Of a stretch of 64,000 bases of DNA, positions 41,841 to 50,741 are shown one piece after another. A model generated the notes under the pieces. It worked only from the letters and a program-made list of their open reading frames with translations. It made no database searches and was not told where the DNA came from. Made by a program: the position numbers and the translations under genes. The DNA is from Rhizomicrobium sp. (lineage in GTDB: Bacteria; Pseudomonadota; Alphaproteobacteria; Micropepsales; Micropepsaceae): the NCBI GenBank assembly GCA_037200045.1, contig JBBCHM010000003.1, positions 58,975 through 122,974 on the forward strand, given 5' to 3'. Every line of letters begins with the position of its first letter. Position 1 is the stretch's first letter.

Positions 41841-43117
41841 AGCCTTTGAAGATCGCGATGGCCGGCCTCGGCACGGTCGGCGGCGGCGTCGTCAAGGCGC
41901 TGGCCAACCCCGAGCTCGCCGAGCGCGCCGGGCGCGGCTTCGAGATCGTCGCGGTGTCGGCCCGCGACCGCGGCAAGGATCGCGGTTTCGACACGACGAA
42001 ATTCGCCTGGACCGCCGACGCCCTGGCGCTCGCCAGATCGGATGCCGATGTCGTCGTCGAGCTGATCGGCGGCGAAGACGGCGTGGCGCTGTCGCTGGCC
42101 GAGGCGGCGCTGGCTGCCGGCAAGCATGTCGTGACCGGCAACAAGGCGCTTCTTGCCAAGCATGGCGCGCGCCTGGCGGCGCTGGCCGAGAAGACGGGCG
42201 TCGCGCTCAAATTCGAGGCCGCGGTGGCCGGCGGCATCCCGATCGTCAAGGCGCTGCGCGAGAGCCTCGTCGCCTATGGCGTCGAGACGGTGCGCGGCAT
42301 CCTGAACGGCACCTGCAACTACATCCTCACCCAGATGGAGGCGACCGGGCGCGGCTTCGCCGATGTGCTCGCCGAAGCGCAGGCGCTCGGCTATGCCGAG
42401 GCAGATCCCAAGCTGGACGTCGGCGGCGGCGACACGGCGCACAAGCTGGTACTGCTGGCGAGCCTCGCCTTCGGCACCGTGCCCGACCAGAAGAACATCG
42501 CCGTCGACGGCATCGAGGGCATCACGCCCATGGACATCGCCTTCGCCCGCGAGTTCGGCTTCCGCATCAAGCTGCTCGGCATCGCGCGCCGCACCGCCCA
42601 GGGGATCGACCAGCGGGTGCAGCCCTCCATGGTCAAGGCCGGGACGCCGCTGGCCGATGTGGACGGCGTGTTCAACGCCGTGATGGCCAATGCCGGACCG
42701 GCCGGGCGCTATTTCTTCGAGGGCCGTGGCGCCGGCGAGGCGCCGACCGCGCTGTCGGTCGTCGCCGACCTGGTCGATATCGCCCGCGGCAATTTCGGTC
42801 CCGCCTTCGGCCGCCCGGCCGCTACCCTTAAGCCATTGGTGCCGTCCGACCCCGGCGCGGCGGTTTCGGCCTATTACCTGCGGTTCGAGGTGCTGGATGT
42901 GCCGGGCGTTCTGGCCGAAATCGCCGGCCATCTGGCGGAGGCCCGGGTCTCGATCGGCAGCATGGTGCAGCGCGCCAGAAGCCCCGGCGAGCCGGTGTCC
43001 ATCGTCATGATTACCCACGAAACCGCACAGGCTGCGGTCGAACGCGCCTTGAAGGCGATAGCCACCTCCGACAAGGTGCGCGCGCGCCCGTGCATGATTC
43101 CAATGGAGGCAGCGTGA
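41837..43117 (+). CDS. hom: Homoserine dehydrogenase
   Basis: A 426-residue enzyme of threonine/methionine synthesis. The nucleotide loop is KIAMAGLGTVGGGVVKALAN; the catalytic domain has VTGNKALLAKHGARLAALAE, FEAAVAGGIPIVKALRESLV, RGILNGTCNYILTQMEATGR, and EAQALGYAEADPKLDVGGGD (catalytic Lys/Asp). The C-terminal ACT domain (YYLRFEVLDVPGVLAEIAGH) suggests feedback inhibition by threonine. GTG 41837 overlaps the previous stop, and the stop overlaps the glpX start (GTGA). Confidence 0.95.
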   Translation: MKPLKIAMAGLGTVGGGVVKALANPELAERAGRGFEIVAVSARDRGKDRGFDTTKFAWTADALALARSDADVVVELIGGEDGVALSLAEAALAAGKHVVTGNKALLAKHGARLAALAEKTGVALKFEAAVAGGIPIVKALRESLVAYGVETVRGILNGTCNYILTQMEATGRGFADVLAEAQALGYAEADPKLDVGGGDTAHKLVLLASLAFGTVPDQKNIAVDGIEGITPMDIAFAREFGFRIKLLGIARRTAQGIDQRVQPSMVKAGTPLADVDGVFNAVMANAGPAGRYFFEGRGAGEAPTALSVVADLVDIARGNFGPAFGRPAATLKPLVPSDPGAAVSAYYLRFEVLDVPGVLAEIAGHLAEARVSIGSMVQRARSPGEPVSIVMITHETAQAAVERALKAIATSDKVRARPCMIPMEAA

Positions 43118-44118
43118 ATCCCAAGAATCCCGCGATTTCGCCCGGCAAACACAGCCCGCTCGACCGCGCCTTCTCGCTGGAGGCGGTGCGCGTCACCGAA
43201 GCCGCGGCGATTGCCGCCGCCCAGCAGATCGGCCGCGGCGACGAACACGCCGCCGACCACGCCGCCGTCGAGGCGATGCGGATCGCCTTCAACTCACTAC
43301 CCATTTCGGGTACGGTGCGGATCGGCGAGGGCGAGCGCGACGAGGCGCCGATGCTCTATATCGGCGAGCAGGTCGGCACCGGCGGCCTCGCCGTCGATAT
43401 CGCGCTCGATCCGCTCGAAGGCACCACGCTGACCGCCAAGGCGATGGCCAACGCGCTGGCGGTGATGGCGATGGCCGAGCCCGGCACGCTGCTCAACGCG
43501 CCCGACACCTACATGGACAAGCTCGCGATCGGGCCCGGCTATCCGGAGGGCGTCGTCGATCTCGATGCCGATCCGGCCGAGAACATCCTGGCCATGGCGA
43601 AGGCGAAGGGCGTTAAGCCGAAGGACATCACGGCCTGCATCATGGACCGGCCGCGGCATGAGGAATTGATCAAGAAGGTGCGCGCCGCGGGCGCGGCGAT
43701 CCGGCTGATCACCGACGGCGACGTCGCGGGCGTGATCGCCTGCACCGATCCGTCCACCGGCATCGACATCTATATCGGCCAGGGCGGCGCGCCCGAGGGC
43801 GTGCTGGCGGCGGCGGCGCTGCGCTGCGTCGGCGGCCAGATGCAGTCGCGGCTGGTGTTCCGCAACGATTCGGAGCGCGAGCGCGCCGCGAAATGGGGCA
43901 TCACCGACCTCAAGCGCAAATATTCGCTGCTGGACATGGCGTCCGGCGATTGCGTGTTCGCGGCGACTGGCGTGACCGACGGCTCGATGCTCGAAGGCGT
44001 GCATTACGACGGCGAGTTCATCACGACGCACAGCGTGGTGATGCGTTCGGCGACCCGCACCGTGCGCTGGATCAAGGCGCGCCACGTCCGCGCGCGCCAT
44101 ATCAAGGATGAGAAGTAG
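43114..44118 (+). CDS. glpX: Class II fructose-1,6-bisphosphatase
   Basis: A 334-residue gluconeogenic enzyme: HSPLDRAFSLEAVRVTEAAA, IGRGDEHAADHAAVEAMRIA, GTVRIGEGERDEAPMLYIGE, VDIALDPLEGTTLTAKAMAN, IDIYIGQGGAPEGVLAAAAL. These are the GlpX metal and substrate motifs. GTG 43114 is chosen over the in-frame GTG at 43090: GGAGG lies 5-9 bases before it and the start overlaps the hom stop. Confidence 0.95.
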   Translation: MNPKNPAISPGKHSPLDRAFSLEAVRVTEAAAIAAAQQIGRGDEHAADHAAVEAMRIAFNSLPISGTVRIGEGERDEAPMLYIGEQVGTGGLAVDIALDPLEGTTLTAKAMANALAVMAMAEPGTLLNAPDTYMDKLAIGPGYPEGVVDLDADPAENILAMAKAKGVKPKDITACIMDRPRHEELIKKVRAAGAAIRLITDGDVAGVIACTDPSTGIDIYIGQGGAPEGVLAAAALRCVGGQMQSRLVFRNDSERERAAKWGITDLKRKYSLLDMASGDCVFAATGVTDGSMLEGVHYDGEFITTHSVVMRSATRTVRWIKARHVRARHIKDEK

Positions 44119-44148
44119 AGACGGTCTGGAATTGACCCGAACCAAAAT

Positions 44149-44235
44149 CGTCATGGCCGCCCTTGTGGCGGCTATCCAAACGCCCGACTGCGTCAGGTGG
44201 GAGTATGGGTCGCCGGGACAAGCCCGGCGATGACG
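44149..44235 (+). repeat. Dispersed palindromic repeat at the recJ 5' end
   Basis: Begins CGTCATGGCCGCCCTTGTGG and ends GGGACAAGCCCGGCGATGACG: the two ends are near inverted copies (CGTCAT...ATGACG) around a variable middle. This is the type of short dispersed intergenic repeat common in Alphaproteobacteria. It covers the presumed recJ ribosome-binding area, and read through it gives the peptide VAGTSPAMT. Confidence 0.7.
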
Positions 44236-46011
44236 GGTGGTGAAATATCTTCGGTTCAATCTCCGTCGTTCGGGGTCGCGCGCTCCTTCACGGGCCGGCG
44301 CTGGCGGCTGGCCGCCGGCGACGAGGCGGCGGTGCAGGCCCTGGCGCGCACGGCGAATGTCTCCCCGGCGCTGGCGCGGCTGCTGCTGGCGCGCGGCGTC
44401 GCGGCGGGCGATGTCGCGGATTATCTCGCGCCGACGCTGAAACGCTTCCTGCCCGAGCCGCTGACGCTCAAGGACATGGACAAGGCGGTGGCGCGGACGC
44501 AACGCGCCCTCGAAGCCGGCGAGAAGATCGCGGTGTGGGGCGACTATGACGTCGACGGCTCGGCCTCGGCCGCGCTGTTGAGCGAATTCCTCGCCGCGCT
44601 CGGCGTTGCGGCGCGCATCTACATCCCCGACCGCATGGCGGAGGGCTACGGCCCCAACGCGGCCGGGCTGCTCAAGCTGAAAGAGGAAGGCGTCGGCCTT
44701 GTCTTCACCGTCGATTGCGGCGCCGGTGCGGTCGCGCCGCTGACGGTGGCGCGCGATGCCGGGCTCGATGTCGTGGTGCTCGACCATCACGCGGTCGAGA
44801 CCCCGCCGCCGGCCCTGGCCCATGTCAATCCGAACCAGCCGGGCGACACATCCGGCCTCGGTCATGTGAGCGCCGCGGGCATCACCTTCCTGTTCGTGGT
44901 CGCGCTGAACCGCGCTTTGCGCGAGAGCGGCTTCTACGCGCGCAAGGCGATCGCCGAGCCCGATCTTCGCGCTTTCGCCGATCTGGTGGGCCTGGCGACC
45001 GTTGCCGATGTCGTGCCGCTGACCGGCCTCAACCGCGCCTTTGTGAGGGTCGGCCTCGCCCGCCTGAACAAGCTCGAACGGCCGGGCTTCGCCGCGCTGT
45101 CGCAGGTCGCGAAGATCCAGCCGCCCTTTACACCCTACACGCTGGGCTTCCTGTTCGGCCCGCGCATCAATGCGGGGGGCCGCGTCGGCCGCTCGAGCCT
45201 TGGCGTCGAGCTTCTGACCGCGAAAGACGCCACCACGGCACTGGAATTGGCCGAGGCCCTCGACACCCACAACCGCGAGCGCCAGGCGCTCGAAAAGATG
45301 ATGCTCGACGAGGCGATCGCCCATGCCGACGCCGATGCTGCCGTGCCCTTCGTCTTCGCGTCGCAGGAGGGCTGGCACGCCGGCGTCGTCGGCATTGTGG
45401 CGGGGCGGCTCAAGGAGCGCACCGGCAAGCCTGCCTTCGTCGCCGGCTTCGAGGGCGGCTATGGCCGCGGCTCGGCGCGCTCGGTGCCGGGCGTCGATAT
45501 CGGCGCCATGATCCGCGCGGCGCGCGACGCCGGGCTGATCGAGAGCGGCGGCGGCCACGCCATGGCGGCGGGCTTCGGCCTGAGGCCCGAACAGGTCGAG
45601 GGCTTCCGCGCCTTCCTCGCCGGCCAATTCGCCGATGCGTCGCACGATCTGGCGGGCGAGCTCGAACTGGATGTCGCCGTGTCGCCGTCCGGCGCGACGA
45701 TCGCCCTCATCGAGGAGATGGCGCAGGCCGGTCCCTATGGCGCCGGCAATGCCGAGCCCATCGTCGCGGTGCCCGACGTGCAGGTGATGTTCGCCGATGT
45801 CGTCGGCAAGGATCACGTCCGGCTGCGCCTGATGGGCGGCGACGGCGCGCGGCTCGACGCCATCGCCTTTCGCGTCGCGGATCTTCCGTTCGGCAAGTCG
45901 CTGCTCGCCAGCCGCGGCAAGCGCATCCACGCCGCCGGCCGCCTGCGCGCCGAGGAATGGCAAGGCCAGAAGCGCGTGCAGCTCCATCTCGAAGACGCGG
46001 CGGCGGCCTGA
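44230..46011 (+). CDS. recJ: Single-stranded-DNA-specific exonuclease RecJ
   Basis: A 593-residue 5'-3' exonuclease of recombination and mismatch repair. DHH-family motifs: VWGDYDVDGSASAALLSEFL, RMAEGYGPNAAG, FTVDCGAGAVAPL, VVVLDHHAVETPPPALAHVN, LATVADVVPLTGLNRAFV, GPRINAGGRVGRSSLGVELL, and DHHA1 region IESGGGHAMAAGFGL. The in-frame region upstream (44197-44229) is repeat-derived; ATG 44230 lies within the repeat's last bases, so the repeat probably supplies the start codon or its context. Native start uncertain. Confidence 0.92.
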   Translation: MTGGEISSVQSPSFGVARSFTGRRWRLAAGDEAAVQALARTANVSPALARLLLARGVAAGDVADYLAPTLKRFLPEPLTLKDMDKAVARTQRALEAGEKIAVWGDYDVDGSASAALLSEFLAALGVAARIYIPDRMAEGYGPNAAGLLKLKEEGVGLVFTVDCGAGAVAPLTVARDAGLDVVVLDHHAVETPPPALAHVNPNQPGDTSGLGHVSAAGITFLFVVALNRALRESGFYARKAIAEPDLRAFADLVGLATVADVVPLTGLNRAFVRVGLARLNKLERPGFAALSQVAKIQPPFTPYTLGFLFGPRINAGGRVGRSSLGVELLTAKDATTALELAEALDTHNRERQALEKMMLDEAIAHADADAAVPFVFASQEGWHAGVVGIVAGRLKERTGKPAFVAGFEGGYGRGSARSVPGVDIGAMIRAARDAGLIESGGGHAMAAGFGLRPEQVEGFRAFLAGQFADASHDLAGELELDVAVSPSGATIALIEEMAQAGPYGAGNAEPIVAVPDVQVMFADVVGKDHVRLRLMGGDGARLDAIAFRVADLPFGKSLLASRGKRIHAAGRLRAEEWQGQKRVQLHLEDAAAA

Positions 46012-46084
46012 CCGTCGATCGCGCGTGGCAGGCGTGGCGGGCGCGTCTATCATTTGCGCGAGGGTCCCTGAGTCGCGCCGCACG

Positions 46085-46636
46085 ATGAAAACCTATCTCT
46101 CCCGCACCTGGGTCAGTCCCAAGCTGGTCCATGGCGAGTCGAAGATCCATTACGACGGCGTGTTCGCGGCCGAGCCTTTCAAGAAGGGCGAAAGGCTGAT
46201 GGAGTTCGGCGGCGAACTGATCTCGCGCGCGCAAGCCGACGAGGGGCCCTATCGGGTGCGCTCGATCTGGGCGGTCGGCGCGGACGCCTATCTGGCGCTG
46301 CCGCAAACCGATACCGCGCCCAGCCTGGACGAGAACCTCAACCATTCCTGCGACGCCAATAGCTGGCTGGCCGACGAGGTCGTGCTGGTGGCCAGGCGGG
46401 ACATCGAAGCCGGCGAGGAGATCACGCTCGACCAGGGCACCTGGAATTTCGACGAGACCGAATACACGGTCGATGCCGAGGACTGCACCTGCGGCTCGCC
46501 GATCTGCCGCGTCCGCCTGACCGAGACCGATTGGAAGCTGCCCGAGGTCCAGAAGCGCTATCGCGGCCACTTCCACCCGCTGGTGCAGGCGATGATCGAC
46601 GCGCTGAAGGCGCCCAGGCGCTCCAAGGCGGCCTGA
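46085..46636 (+). CDS. SET-domain protein
   Basis: A 183-residue protein with a complete SET fold: SKIHYDGVFAAEPFKKGERL, MEFGGELISRAQADEG, SLDENLNHSCDANSWL (NHSC knot), IEAGEEITLDQGTWNF, and the post-SET-like Cys cluster DCTCGSPICRV. Proteins of this kind methylate lysine, usually in eukaryotes or Chlamydia; bacterial copies are thought to come by transfer or to methylate other proteins. The substrate is unknown. ATG 46085. Confidence 0.82.
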   Translation: MKTYLSRTWVSPKLVHGESKIHYDGVFAAEPFKKGERLMEFGGELISRAQADEGPYRVRSIWAVGADAYLALPQTDTAPSLDENLNHSCDANSWLADEVVLVARRDIEAGEEITLDQGTWNFDETEYTVDAEDCTCGSPICRVRLTETDWKLPEVQKRYRGHFHPLVQAMIDALKAPRRSKAA

Positions 46637-46698
46637 CACGCTTCAGCGCAAGGCGGGGCCGTGGCACAATCGCACCGCGATTCGGGGAGGATTCGGCA

Positions 46699-47127
46699 AT
46701 GCGCAGGCACATGGCATGGGTCGCGGCGGGCGTCCTGGTTCCGTCCGCGGCGCTGGCGGGTCACGGCAAGGTGGGCCTGTGGTCCACCACCACAACCATG
46801 ACGATGAACATGCCCGGAATGGCCAATGTGGCGCCGCAGACCCATTCGGCCACGTTCTGCATGACGGCCGAGCAGGTGAACTCCGATGCGCCGCCGCCGT
46901 CCGGCAACCCGGCCTGCCAGATGCAGAACATGCATCATGACGGCCAGACGGTCACCGCCGACATGGTCTGTCACGGCCAGATGGAGGGCACCGGGCATTT
47001 CAGCACGACCTATGACGGCGACACCCACTACAATGCGCGGTTCTCCATGGCGATGAACGGCATGACCGTGAACAGCGTCATCGAGGGCAAATGGCTGAAG
47101 GCCGATTGCGCCGGCGCGACGCATTAG
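46699..47127 (+). CDS. DUF3617-like exported protein
   Basis: A 142-residue protein with signal peptide RRHMAWVAAGVLVPSAALAG. The domain GKVGLWSTTTTMTMNMPGMA, SATFCMTAEQVNSDAPPPSG and MVCHGQMEGTGHFSTTYDGD with conserved Cys matches DUF3617, small periplasmic proteins of unknown function. Met/His content is high (CQMQNMHHDGQ), so metal binding is possible. GGGGAGG precedes the ATG by 9 bases. Confidence 0.75.
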   Translation: MRRHMAWVAAGVLVPSAALAGHGKVGLWSTTTTMTMNMPGMANVAPQTHSATFCMTAEQVNSDAPPPSGNPACQMQNMHHDGQTVTADMVCHGQMEGTGHFSTTYDGDTHYNARFSMAMNGMTVNSVIEGKWLKADCAGATH

Positions 47128-47198
47128 CGGGCCCCGGTCCACGCTGGAAGCCCGGCCCGCGCCCTCCTATATGAGCGGGGCAGGGACAAGGGTGCGCA

Positions 47199-47963
47199 AT
47201 GAGCGTGGATCGTGATGCGGAGGACTTGGCGGCGCTGCTCGGCGCCGCGCGCCGCGCCGTGGTGTTCACCGGCGCGGGCATTTCCACCGAGTCCGGGATT
47301 CCCGATTTCCGCTCGCCCGGCGGCATCTGGACCAAGATGATGCCGATCGATTTCGACGAATTCGTCGCCTCGCCGGAGGCGCGGCGGGAAAGCTGGCGCC
47401 GCCGCTTCGAGATGGAAGAGACCTGGAACGCGGTGAAGCCCAACGCCGGCCACGCGGCCGTCGCCGAATTGGTGCGGCGCGGCAAGGTCAGCCATGTCAT
47501 CACCCAGAACATCGACAACCTGCACCAGGATTCCGGCGTGCCGGAGGACCGCGTGATCGAGCTGCACGGCAACACGCGCTACGCCAAATGCCTCAATTGC
47601 GGCGCCCGCATGGAGATTGCCGACATCCGCGCCTATTTCGACGCCCATGGCGAGCCGCCCAATTGCCCGTTCTGCGGCGGCATCGTGAAGACCGCGACGG
47701 TCTCCTTCGGCCAGGCCATGCCGGAAAAGGAGATGGACCTGGCCAGGCGCGCGACGCTGGCCGCGGATTTGATGCTGGTGCTCGGCTCCTCGCTGGTGGT
47801 CTATCCGGCGGCCGGGTTCCCGCTGCTCGCCAAGCGGGCCGGCGCCAGGCTCGCCATCGTCAACCGCGAGCCGACCGACCAAGACCCCTATGCCGATCTG
47901 GTCTTGCACCGCGATATCGGCCCCACCATGAGCGCCGCAATGGCCGCTCTGCCGCCGGTTTGA
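47199..47963 (+). CDS. Sirtuin NAD+-dependent protein deacylase
   Basis: A 254-residue Sir2/CobB-family enzyme that removes acyl groups from lysines using NAD+. Signatures: RRAVVFTGAGISTESGIPDF, RSPGGIWTKM, VITQNIDNLHQDSGVPEDRV, ELHGNTRYAKCLNCG with catalytic His, second Cys pair NCPFCGGIVKTATVSFGQAM, and VLGSSLVVYPAAGFPLLAKR. The four-Cys zinc knuckle is complete. Start ATG 47199. Confidence 0.93.
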   Translation: MSVDRDAEDLAALLGAARRAVVFTGAGISTESGIPDFRSPGGIWTKMMPIDFDEFVASPEARRESWRRRFEMEETWNAVKPNAGHAAVAELVRRGKVSHVITQNIDNLHQDSGVPEDRVIELHGNTRYAKCLNCGARMEIADIRAYFDAHGEPPNCPFCGGIVKTATVSFGQAMPEKEMDLARRATLAADLMLVLGSSLVVYPAAGFPLLAKRAGARLAIVNREPTDQDPYADLVLHRDIGPTMSAAMAALPPV

Positions 47964-48098
47964 GCGTGGGTCCGCGCGTGAAAACCTCTGGAAAAATAAG
48001 GCTTATTGCCGCTATTAACGTCTCGAAAGGACGTGGACGCTAGCCTGCCAGGGGCTAGAATGTCCGTCGGATTCCCAACCGTTTCAGGAGTACCTCCA

Positions 48099-48701
48099 TT
48101 GCGCCGCCTCGACGAAGAAGACGAAGACGAGAAGAACGACAAGAAGGCGCCCGACCCGCAGTCGTCGCCGGTGACGAACGCGCTGTTCAAGGCGCGCACC
48201 GTGCTGATCTTCGGCGAAGTCGACATGAAGATGGCCGAGCGCGTCAGCGCGCAGTTGCTCGCCTATGCCGCGGAAGGCGAGGGTGACATCCGCATCATCC
48301 TCAACTCGCCCGGCGGCCATGTCGAATCCGGCGACACCATCCACGACATGATCCGCTTCGTGGGACCGCGGGTGAAGATGATCGGCACCGGCTGGGTCGC
48401 ATCCGCCGGCGCGCACATTTTCCTGGGCGCCAAGAAGGAGAACCGCTTCTGCCTGCCGTTCACCCGCTTCCTGCTGCACCAGCCGCTCGGCGGCGTGCGC
48501 GGCCAGGCATCGGACATCTCGATCGAGGCCGAGGAGATCATCAAGATGCGCGAGCGCCTGATCCGCGAGATCGCCCTGGAGACCGGCCAGCCCTATGAGC
48601 GCGTCGTCAAGGACACCGAGCGCAATTTCTGGATGGGCGCGGAAGAGGCGGTGAAATACGGCCTGGTGAGCAAGGTCGTCGCCCGCGCGAGCGAAGTCTG
48701 A
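48099..48701 (+). CDS. ClpP-like protease subunit (ClpP paralogue)
   Basis: A 200-residue ClpP-fold protein with a long acidic N-terminus (RRLDEEDEDEKNDKKAPDPQ) instead of the usual ClpP start. Core: TVLIFGEVDMKMAERVSAQL, IRIILNSPGGHVESGDTIHD, catalytic Ser in GTGWVASAGAHIFLGAKKEN near residue 103, His in FTRFLLHQPLGGVRG, Asp near VVKDTERNFWM. This is the alphaproteobacterial divergent ClpP type, not the housekeeping ClpP. TTG 48099 has CAGGAG 8 bases before it; ATG 48060 is an alternative. Confidence 0.85.
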   Translation: MRRLDEEDEDEKNDKKAPDPQSSPVTNALFKARTVLIFGEVDMKMAERVSAQLLAYAAEGEGDIRIILNSPGGHVESGDTIHDMIRFVGPRVKMIGTGWVASAGAHIFLGAKKENRFCLPFTRFLLHQPLGGVRGQASDISIEAEEIIKMRERLIREIALETGQPYERVVKDTERNFWMGAEEAVKYGLVSKVVARASEV

Positions 48702-48702
48702 G

Positions 48703-50307
48703 ATGACGGCGCCGTGGTGGCGCGGCGCCGTCGTCTATCAGGTCTATATCCGCAGCTTCTGCGACGGGAACGGCGACGGCCACGGCGATTTCGCCGGGCT
48801 GATGTCGAAGCTCGATTACATCGCCGGCCTCGGCGTCGACGCGATCTGGCTGTCGCCGATCCATCCCTCGCCGAACCGCGATTGGGGCTACGACGTTTCC
48901 GACTATGACGGCGTGCATCCCGATTACGGCACGCTGGCCGATTTCGCGGCGCTGCTGAAAGCCGCGCATGACCGCGGCCTCAAGATCATCCTCGACGAGG
49001 TGCTCTGCCACACCTCCGACGAGCATGCCTGGTTCCAGGCCAGCCTCGATGCGGCGGGCGCAAAGAAGGACTGGTATGTCTGGGCCGATCCGAAGGACGA
49101 CGGCACGGTGCCGAACAATTGGCTGGCGGTGTTCGGCGGCCCGGCCTGGGCCTACCGGCCGGAGCGCCGGCAATATTACCATCATAAATTCCTGCGCCAG
49201 CAGCCCAAGCTGAGCTGGACCAACCCGGGGGCGAAACGCGCCGCGCTCGATGTGCTGGCGCTGTGGCTGAAGCGCGGCGTCGACGGCTTCCGCCTCGACG
49301 TCGCCAACGCCTATCTCCACGACCCGACGCTGGCCGACAACCCGCCCGTGCCGCCGGCCGGGCGCACCGCCTACAACTGGTCGCACGCCGCGAATATGCA
49401 GCATCATCGGCACGACTCGAACCTGTTCGAGAACCGCGCCGAACTCGACATCATCCGCCGCACGGTGGACGCGTTCGACGACCGCTTCGTGTTCGGCGAA
49501 TTCTCGGAGGAGTTCGAACGCTCGGGCGCCTATCTGCCGCCGGAGGAGGGCCTGCACGCCGGCTACACCTTCGGCCTCTTGATCGCGAGCAAGCTGTCTC
49601 CGAACTACTTCCGTCGCTATTTCGAGGATCTCGCGCGTTTCCCGCGCCATTGGCCCTGCGTCTCGCTCTCCAATCACGATGTGACCCGGACCGTAAGCCG
49701 CTTCGGCGGCGGCCCCGACGGCGATCCTGCCCTGGCCAAGCTCCTCTTCGCGCTGCTCTGTTCGCTGCGCGGCACGACCCTGATCTACCAGGGCGAGGAA
49801 CTGGGCCTGCCGGAGGTCGATCTGCGCCGCGACCAGCTCAAGGATCCGGTCGGCGACCTCTATTATCCCATCGCCAAGGGCCGCGACGGCTGCCGTACGC
49901 CGATGCCCTGGGAGGCGGGTGCGAGGAATCTCGGCTTCTCCAGCGGCACGCCCTGGCTGCCGATGGGCCCGGCGCACCGGGCGCTGGCGGTGTCGGAGCA
50001 GACGGGCAACGCGGACTCCCCGCTCGAATTCGCCCGCCACTTTCTCAAAGGACGCAGGGCCAGCCGAGCCCTGCGGCTGGGCGAGATCGCCTTCCTCGAT
50101 GCCGATAAGCCTGTCCTTGCCTTCACACGGGACTATGAGGATGAACGCATGCTTTGCGTCTTCAACTTGAGCCGCGAGGACACGGCGTTCACGCACCCCC
50201 TCCTGGCGCGGGGGAGCGTCGTTGGCCTTGGCTGCGGCAATTCGAGCGACAGCGGCCGGACGCTGAACCTGGGTCCGCTCGCGGCTAGGTTCAGCGTCGT
50301 CCAATAG
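48703..50307 (+). CDS. GH13 alpha-glucosidase (oligo-1,6-glucosidase-like)
   Basis: A 534-residue alpha-amylase-family glycosidase: WWRGAVVYQVYIRSFCDGNG, GVDAIWLSPIHPSPNRDWGY, VSDYDGVHPDYGTLADFAAL, DGFRLDVANAYLHD (nucleophile Asp near residue 198), RFVFGEFSEEF (acid/base Glu near 265) and SLSNHDVTRTVSRFGG (third Asp). LIYQGEELGLPEVDL is typical of alpha-1,4/1,6-glucosidases acting on small sugars. It begins 1 base after the ClpP-like stop, probably in one transcript. The chain ends with a beta domain. Confidence 0.9.
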   Translation: MTAPWWRGAVVYQVYIRSFCDGNGDGHGDFAGLMSKLDYIAGLGVDAIWLSPIHPSPNRDWGYDVSDYDGVHPDYGTLADFAALLKAAHDRGLKIILDEVLCHTSDEHAWFQASLDAAGAKKDWYVWADPKDDGTVPNNWLAVFGGPAWAYRPERRQYYHHKFLRQQPKLSWTNPGAKRAALDVLALWLKRGVDGFRLDVANAYLHDPTLADNPPVPPAGRTAYNWSHAANMQHHRHDSNLFENRAELDIIRRTVDAFDDRFVFGEFSEEFERSGAYLPPEEGLHAGYTFGLLIASKLSPNYFRRYFEDLARFPRHWPCVSLSNHDVTRTVSRFGGGPDGDPALAKLLFALLCSLRGTTLIYQGEELGLPEVDLRRDQLKDPVGDLYYPIAKGRDGCRTPMPWEAGARNLGFSSGTPWLPMGPAHRALAVSEQTGNADSPLEFARHFLKGRRASRALRLGEIAFLDADKPVLAFTRDYEDERMLCVFNLSREDTAFTHPLLARGSVVGLGCGNSSDSGRTLNLGPLAARFSVVQ

Positions 50308-50314
50308 CGGCGGC

Positions 50315-50635
50315 TCAGTGAGCCTTCGAGTCGAGGGGGCAGGCCGCAGCGTGATGCCACGTGATGTCGGTCAGCACGACACCCTGCATGCAGGTGCTGA
50401 CGCCGCCCGCGATTCCGCTGCCTGTGATCATGCTTCCGAGCCGCGGTCTGGGATGCGCGCTCGAGATGTTATAGAGCGGCGCTCCCACCATGGAGCCTTT
50501 GACCAACAGACATTTCGCTTCGACGCCGCTGACGACCGTGCCGCAAAAAGACGCCCGCTCTTGCACATCGGCGGCCTGCGCCGCCGAGCAGGCGAACAGC
50601 GCCGCAAAAGCAATGACAGATATGGTTGGTTTCAT
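50315..50635 (-). CDS. Small exported protein of unknown function
   Basis: A 106-residue protein with signal peptide KPTISVIAFAALFACSAAQA. The mature part, VQERASFCGTVVSGVEAKCL, GAPLYNISSAHPRPRLGSMI and GVSTCMQGVVLTDITWHHAA, has four Cys (likely two disulfides). I do not recognise the family. GGGGAGGAG precedes ATG 50635 with good spacing. An AT-rich stretch of about 100 bases upstream is a likely promoter. Confidence 0.6.
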   Translation of the reverse strand: MKPTISVIAFAALFACSAAQAADVQERASFCGTVVSGVEAKCLLVKGSMVGAPLYNISSAHPRPRLGSMITGSGIAGGVSTCMQGVVLTDITWHHAAACPLDSKAH

Positions 50636-50741
50636 TTCAACTCCTCCCCAATATCTTCTTACAATACACCAAATAATATCATGCATTCAATATTAAACGT
50701 CTAAATTGTGGAAATACAGTTTGAGATAATCGAAGAAAAGT

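Noticed and set aside
43297..46083. Minus-strand open frame of 928 codons opposite glpX and recJ.
   Set aside because: Both plus-strand genes are well-conserved families; the antisense frame has no recognisable motif.
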